This document shows positions 57,801 to 63,141 of a DNA stretch of 63,141 nucleotides, in pieces. Every line of letters starts with the position of its first letter. The stretch's first letter is position 1. Position numbers and translations under genes: made by a program. This DNA is from Gnetum montanum (Eukaryota > Streptophyta > Gnetopsida > Gnetales > Gnetaceae), in the NCBI GenBank assembly GCA_015680685.1, contig MNCI01002250.1, positions 436,959 through 500,099 of the forward strand, written 5' to 3'. The notes beneath the pieces are model-generated. The model worked only from the letters and a program-made list of their open reading frames with translations, was not told where the DNA came from and did no database searches.

Positions 57801-60165
57801 TGTTGGCACATTTTGGCCATTTCATGGAATAGGTTGACATGATAAAATTGATTAAAAGTCTATGCAGTTGAAGAAGTGATGAAAATTTCAGTTTGTAGAA
57901 AAAGAGAAATAGCATCTAATTAAAAAGAAAGAAAGAAAAATGGTCAGAGAAAGGATGTTATATCCATTATACAAATCATGTACTCATCGATATATTATTA
58001 GCACTTTTTACCAAAGAAGTATTTAGGTATGCGGTTGAAATGGTGTTTCAAGATCTGCCCATGAATTTCAAAGGCCTATTCCAGAGCAGGCAGGAATCAC
58101 ACTAGACCTAGTATCAACACCTTCCATACATCTAATATCCATAACCCATGTCCAAAAAAATAGCAGAGGCCTACAAATCTTACAATGAAGTAAATAAACA
58201 AAAAAAATCAAATAATGGCGGCAGGGTTTTAATCCACGATGGTACGAAAAATTAGGGTTTCATCACCTCAGCCAGTGTCCAAGCCGTGGGCTGCAGACCT
58301 ATGTCTCTACCATGGCAAACTGAAAAAGCTTATTATTGTTTGGTGCTTGCAAGGAAAGCTCCCCTGGTTCATCTAGGAAGCAAGAACAAATGGTTGCCAT
58401 CATAAAGGAATTCAAGGCACTATCAGTCACTGCTACTGTGGAAGGAAAGGATGATTTCCTTGGTAGATTTTCCATGAAAGTTTCACGTGGTGATGATGGG
58501 CTACTAAGGTATTGCAGCAGTGTCCATCCGCGTTTCTTGATGCAAGGAGAAATGACGCTACCATGGAGGCATTGGGCAGTGAGTGGCATAATGAGTGTTG
58601 ATCTTTCAAATGATGGCAATGGAGGTTCCTGTTAAGAGCTCCACACACCCCTGTGATAGTAAACCCAACATTATCAAAAACAAAAACCTACCTTTGCTCC
58701 TGTACACACCATCTAAATATCCATTACTGAAGCTGAACCTTGTCGTTATCCTCATACCTTTGAATTCCAACAAGCAATGTTGGCGGAATCACGGACATGT
58801 TTTGGGTTGGAGAAATATAAACCAACTAAACACAAATAGCTGCGACATTGATGGCATCATGATAGCAGTAGCATTACACTTCCAATGACAACGGCTAAAG
58901 ACTGACGCCTAGGACGAGGAGTTCGGGAGAAATCCATTAATGAAAATTTTTGATTTTAAATTTTTGCTAGGTAAAAAAAATAATATTCATCATTGGGAAT
59001 CATGAAAGAAATAATGCATCTGCATCTGGTGGCATTGTTGCTGGTTCTACGCTCAACCAGGGAGGCCTGCACCATTAATGGCTACCATTTTGGTGGGAGC
59101 TGGAATTATGATGAATGTTTATCCGTGACATATTTGAAATTGAAATTGTTGATGCCAAAATCACTCCTACTCAGCAAGGTCTTTGAACCTTCGGTTGGCT
59201 CGGTTCATTGTAGCCGCTCTGCCGCGGGATGCACCGTTGTCGCGGCCTCGTTGTCGGCATCCCCAGAAGATCTGCGTCAACCACAACAATGACACCAATG
59301 ATTTGCGGTACGTACAACATTTGGTGACAGATGGTGGCAAGTAAGAGCACTACGCGGAATGTTCTAGATATCCCACTAAGATGAGGGTAGCATCAACACA
59401 TGACCTCCTTCAACTAGATTAAGCTAGAGCCGACACCACTGCCGATGCCTGCTGTTTCGATGGTGTTGTTAGCAAAAATGGAGACGACATTGTTCCAAAT
59501 GTTAGATGCAGCTACAATCACTTGTTTTGCTATTATCTACATTGTTTAAAATAATGCAAGAAATTCAAGAAAAGAGGGATAGAGAAATGGATGACAGAAC
59601 CACCGTAAGCTCTGCATCAATGATGCCTTGGTGCATCAACTTCCACTTTGTGAAAGTCAAAATACGAATCCATCATTTCTGTTAAAAACTTTCTTGGTAG
59701 AAAATAATGGGGAAGAATGCAGTGAGCAGGGTTTCATAGCGGCAAGTGTTGCGGATTATGGATACGACTATTTTGAGAAAGGTTTCCTTAACCATTATCC
59801 AAAACTATAACACAGAAAAATTAAAATTAAAATTAATTAATTAAGACATGCATAATGTTAAATATACTTTGATAATATTGTATTGAAAAAGAGAAAAGAA
59901 ATTTTTGGGATATTTGTGTAACGTCCTATATAAAGGGGACATTTGGTTAGTATCCTTTTATTCCTATGGAAGTTATAACTTCCATAAATAGTTACAAGTA
60001 AAATTCCATGATAATTGTAGCTAATTTTAAATTACCTATAAAAACATATGCCAATTTTAGTACAGTTTTCTCCTAACTTCATGTATAAGTTATAACTTCC
60101 TTTCTAACTTGTTGGGCAAGTTATAACTTCCTTACTTAGGAAAGAAGTTACCCAAGATATTTTAT
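57801..60165 (+). repeat. LTR-like unit A, without promoter end
   Basis: It starts TGTTGGCACATTTTGGCCAT after the purine tract. Inside it has the 169 bp fragment (58298-58466), more sequence open in both strands (58299-58635), the module at 59000-59520 and an AT-rich end with 'taacttcc' and 'gttgggcaagtt' repeats. It breaks at 'caagatatttt' (60165) into unit B. Compared with unit B it lacks the TATA box and everything after it, so it looks like a U3 without R and U5. Confidence 0.55.
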
Positions 60166-62957
60166 TGTTGGCACATTTGGCCATTTCATGGAACAGCAAG
60201 AGTAGATACTGGAAAAAGGCAACTTGTAAAACAATGTATGGTTGAAAATTTAGAAATAAACATGTGGCTTTAAGATTATGGGTTTATGGATGTTTTGGAG
60301 AAGTTATTTACTATTAAATAAAATGATGTTAAGACCTTCTTAGAATAAAAAATTAAAGTGCCAAATTATTCCTGAGGAAACGTGATTATATAAAGACAAC
60401 AACATGTACAGAGCGCTATATTACAAGGCAAGGCATGATTCAAGGTTAAGCTAGGAAAAATATGCACAAAACATTGATCTAAAGGCCAGCAGTGGAGATT
60501 AAAACTTTAAAATATGAAAAGGGCATTCGACAGACCGAAATGTGTCAAGATTATGCAGAATATATTTTCTAATAGTATATAATTCAAAGATTTGCGGGAC
60601 AGAGCTCTTTGGTCTGAAGAGGTTTGGAGACACTAGAGAATATCAAAGTGGAGAAGGTTAGACGTGCCATTTCTGCCGTTCATATCAACCGCAGTGGGCC
60701 GATCAACTTGCTGATTGAAATGCCAACGCTGTTGGTCACAGGGTTGGGCCACAGGAGTTCTGGGAGATGATCGAGTAGTTGTTTGTGCTCAATGGCATGC
60801 TGAATCTTGGTGATTTTATTCCTGTGCTTGAGTTGTTTGATATTCAGGGTTATGTTTGCTACATAAAAAAAGGTGAGCCAGAAACTGAACGTACACGTGG
60901 GTGAGGTAATGGATGAACACCAGAAGCATATGTAGAGCATAGAAAGGTACACTTCTCAAGATCTAGTGTATGTTACTCTGCAACTAGCAGACGATCCATA
61001 AATTGGTCTCAGCCAGACAAGGGTAAAGGCGTACACGCAGGAAATCGTCACTGGCGGAACCGAAAGCTCTGCAACTCTTATGGAATGTGGGCTCACAGAG
61101 TTTCTCTAAAGCCCCGCGTCAATAGAATGAGCCAAAGTGGAACTTGATTCAATAGTAAGGCGTATTCAATGGAATCATGAAAGAAACAACGCATTTGCAT
61201 CTAGTCGCGCCATTGCTGGTTATACGCTTAACCAGGGAGACCTGCACCATTAACAGTTACCATTCTGGTGGGTGCTGGAATTATGATGAATGTTTGTCCG
61301 CGAAGATGAGGGTAACATTAACACGTAACCTCCTTCAGTTAAAACAAGGCAGAGCCAATGCCACTACCGATGCCTGCTGTTTCGATGGTGCCGTTAGTAA
61401 AAATGGAGACAACATTGTTCCAAATGTCAAACGCAACTACAACCACTTGTTTTGCTGTTTAAAATAATATGAGAAAATCAAGGAAGAAGGGATGGAGAAA
61501 CAGAGAATAGAACCGTCGTAAGCTCTGCATCAACGATACCCTGGGTTTCACAACGGCAAGTGTTGTGGATTATGGATACAACTATTTTAAGAAAGGTTCC
61601 CTTAACCATTTTCCAAAACTATAACATAGAAAAATTAAATTAAAATTAATTAATTTAGACATGCATAGTGTTAGATATACATATTGCATTGAGAAAGGAA
61701 AAGAAATTTTTGGGGATATTTTTGGGATATTTTTGTAACTAAAAGGGGACATTTAGTTAGTATTCATTTATTCCTAAATTCCATGATAATTGTAGCTAAT
61801 GTTAAATTACAAAAAATAGATGCCAATGTTAGCATGATTTTCTCCTAACTTTATGTATAAGTTACAACTTCCTAACTTGTTAGGCAAGTAATATCTCCTA
61901 ACTTGTTGGGCAAGTCGTAAATTCCTTACTTGGAAGAGAAGTTAGCAAAGATATTTTGGAATATCTAACTACCTTTGAACCTTATAAAAAGGCTTCAGGG
62001 GTTAGAAGAAAAAAAAAGGACTCCTAGCTCTCACTTGGAGACATACTTTGGGTCTTGGAAGAGCATTTGTAAAGAAGACATTATGAAAGATTGCTTGTAA
62101 GATGACTTGCTAAAGAAAAGATTTCAGCCTCTTTGTCATAGTCCTGTGAGTTATGTTTTTTCTTTTTTATTTTGTTTAAATTGTTTAGCTAGTGGTTTAC
62201 ATAGTACCATGCTTGGCAAGTAATTTTGGGATTTTTAGATTGCTCTTATTGTTCTTGTTGCACAATAGAAAATTTTTATTAAAATTTTTCCAGAGAAGCG
62301 CTTGTGTTTAAAAGCCTTAAAAGCATTTTAGTAGTAAATTTTATTGTGCAATGTATAAGAACCGCTATTGAGATTATTGTAAGAGAGCCTCTGCTTGTAG
62401 TCAAGCCGTTGAACGATTCAATAGTCAAGAGGGTTCAGAAAATCTTTGGTATTTTGATAGGACTAGAATAGCTTCTTTTATCTTTAAAGTGAATCTCCGT
62501 GGTATTTAAATCAGAAATTGTTAAGTCTTTTAAAGGTTCTGTTGAATGCAATTGTTAACATCCATTATCTAGCCAAAATAGAGTCTGGTACGGGATAGTT
62601 TATGCAGCAATTTTTTGGGTATCATAGTAGGATTGTCTTTAAGAAATTTCTTATTTGAGCCTTGGAAGTTTGAACAATTCATAGTTATTGAATTTGGGAT
62701 AGCTTTATTGCGAAGTGTTTACTCGTATCATTTTACATTGTTTAAGCATTTGAGATCTTTACACAAATCTGTTTTCTTTTTCTCTTCTATCTATTTCCAT
62801 TGAATCTTGCTCTATTTCTAGTTTTCTTGTAGAACTATCTCTTTCTCTATGGAAAATTAGAAGTAGATTCGCAGAGTTGTGCTCAAATGTTTTTACAAAA
62901 TTTTATTTTTTACAAGTAGGTATTATAAGGACCGCATAGACTAGGTAATTGAACAAA
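60166..62957 (+). repeat. LTR-like unit B with TATA box
   Basis: It starts TGTTGGCACATTTGGCCATT, like unit A. After about 950 bases without a counterpart in A, the module recurs (61167-61297 matches 59000-59127; 61301-61966 matches 59379-60165; 250 bases of A are absent). The sequence then continues past the A breakpoint to 'ccttataaaaaggcttcagg' (TATA box at 61983). It then passes through a likely R/U5 region into the right inverted arm. The 3' end is not certain. Confidence 0.5.
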
Positions 62958-63141
62958 ATAGGAACTCTCAATAATTCATAGTACTTGGGAAATTTGGCTG
63001 AATCTCTTTAAGATAAGTCATTTGTAGTTTACACACAATGCAATCGTTTTATTTTTCACAACCGCACACTGCAACAGCACACACACATACTCACATTAAC
63101 TACTGAGTCTATTTGGAGGTATCTGGGCCTTGGTGTTGCCA
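62958..63141. repeat. Right arm of the large inverted repeat, cut by the window end
   Basis: The reverse complement of this stretch equals 55533 to about 55725 with few differences. The arm continues past the window. Confidence 0.75.

Overview
This window is nuclear DNA from a plant with a large, repeat-rich genome. It is AT-rich and full of nested, decayed LTR retrotransposons, with no confidently identifiable host gene. An Athila-type Ty3/gypsy lineage with a tRNA-Asp primer site, a chromovirus, and a Ty1/copia element all point to a vascular plant, probably a seed plant. The age and density of the elements would suit a gymnosperm, but the sequence alone does not prove that.

Layout. 1-507 is the 5' part of an Athila-type LTR on the minus strand. 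2790-3633 is a solo LTR of the same superfamily. 5930-6924 is a GC-richer island, possibly host-derived. 6930-11081 is a complete but dead Ty1/copia element (minus strand) with an ATAAC target duplication. 14641-23147 is ATH-1, an 8.5 kb element with a GTTAT duplication. It has gag and a long extra reading frame (ORF3) but no pol. 25305-30988 is a chromovirus (minus strand) with gag, pol and a chromodomain. 31000-39000 is low-information sequence with three GC-richer islands. 39063-39952 is a second solo LTR with an ATAAT duplication. 40753 to about 49430 is ATH-2 (5' LTR, gag, pol). It meets, tail to tail, the minus-strand remnant ATH-3 (ORF3 and pol, about 49435-55460). 55465-63141 is a mosaic with inverted ends. 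It holds the 3' end of another gypsy element, an acidic post-integrase ORF, and a duplicated LTR-like unit carrying repeated fragments of unknown origin.

The most interesting system is the ORF3 module of the Athila-type elements. In ATH-1 it is a 930-codon path with about two dozen stop codons but no frameshift that I can find. A diverged homologue sits in the same place in ATH-3. In both elements ORF3 is preceded by a second promoter-like region with GATATC-type repeats and a TATA box, resembling the U3 of the family's LTRs. In both, the ORF3 ATG directly follows a splice-acceptor-like CAG. This suggests that a copy of the LTR promoter was recruited inside the element to express ORF3 separately. 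ATH-1 keeps gag, the internal promoter and ORF3 but has lost all of pol, so it looks like a non-autonomous derivative.

All coding regions here are inactive. Most stops fit C-to-T or G-to-A change at Gln, Trp and Arg codons, as expected for methylated transposon DNA. Positions and homologies were read by eye; no alignment or database search was run.
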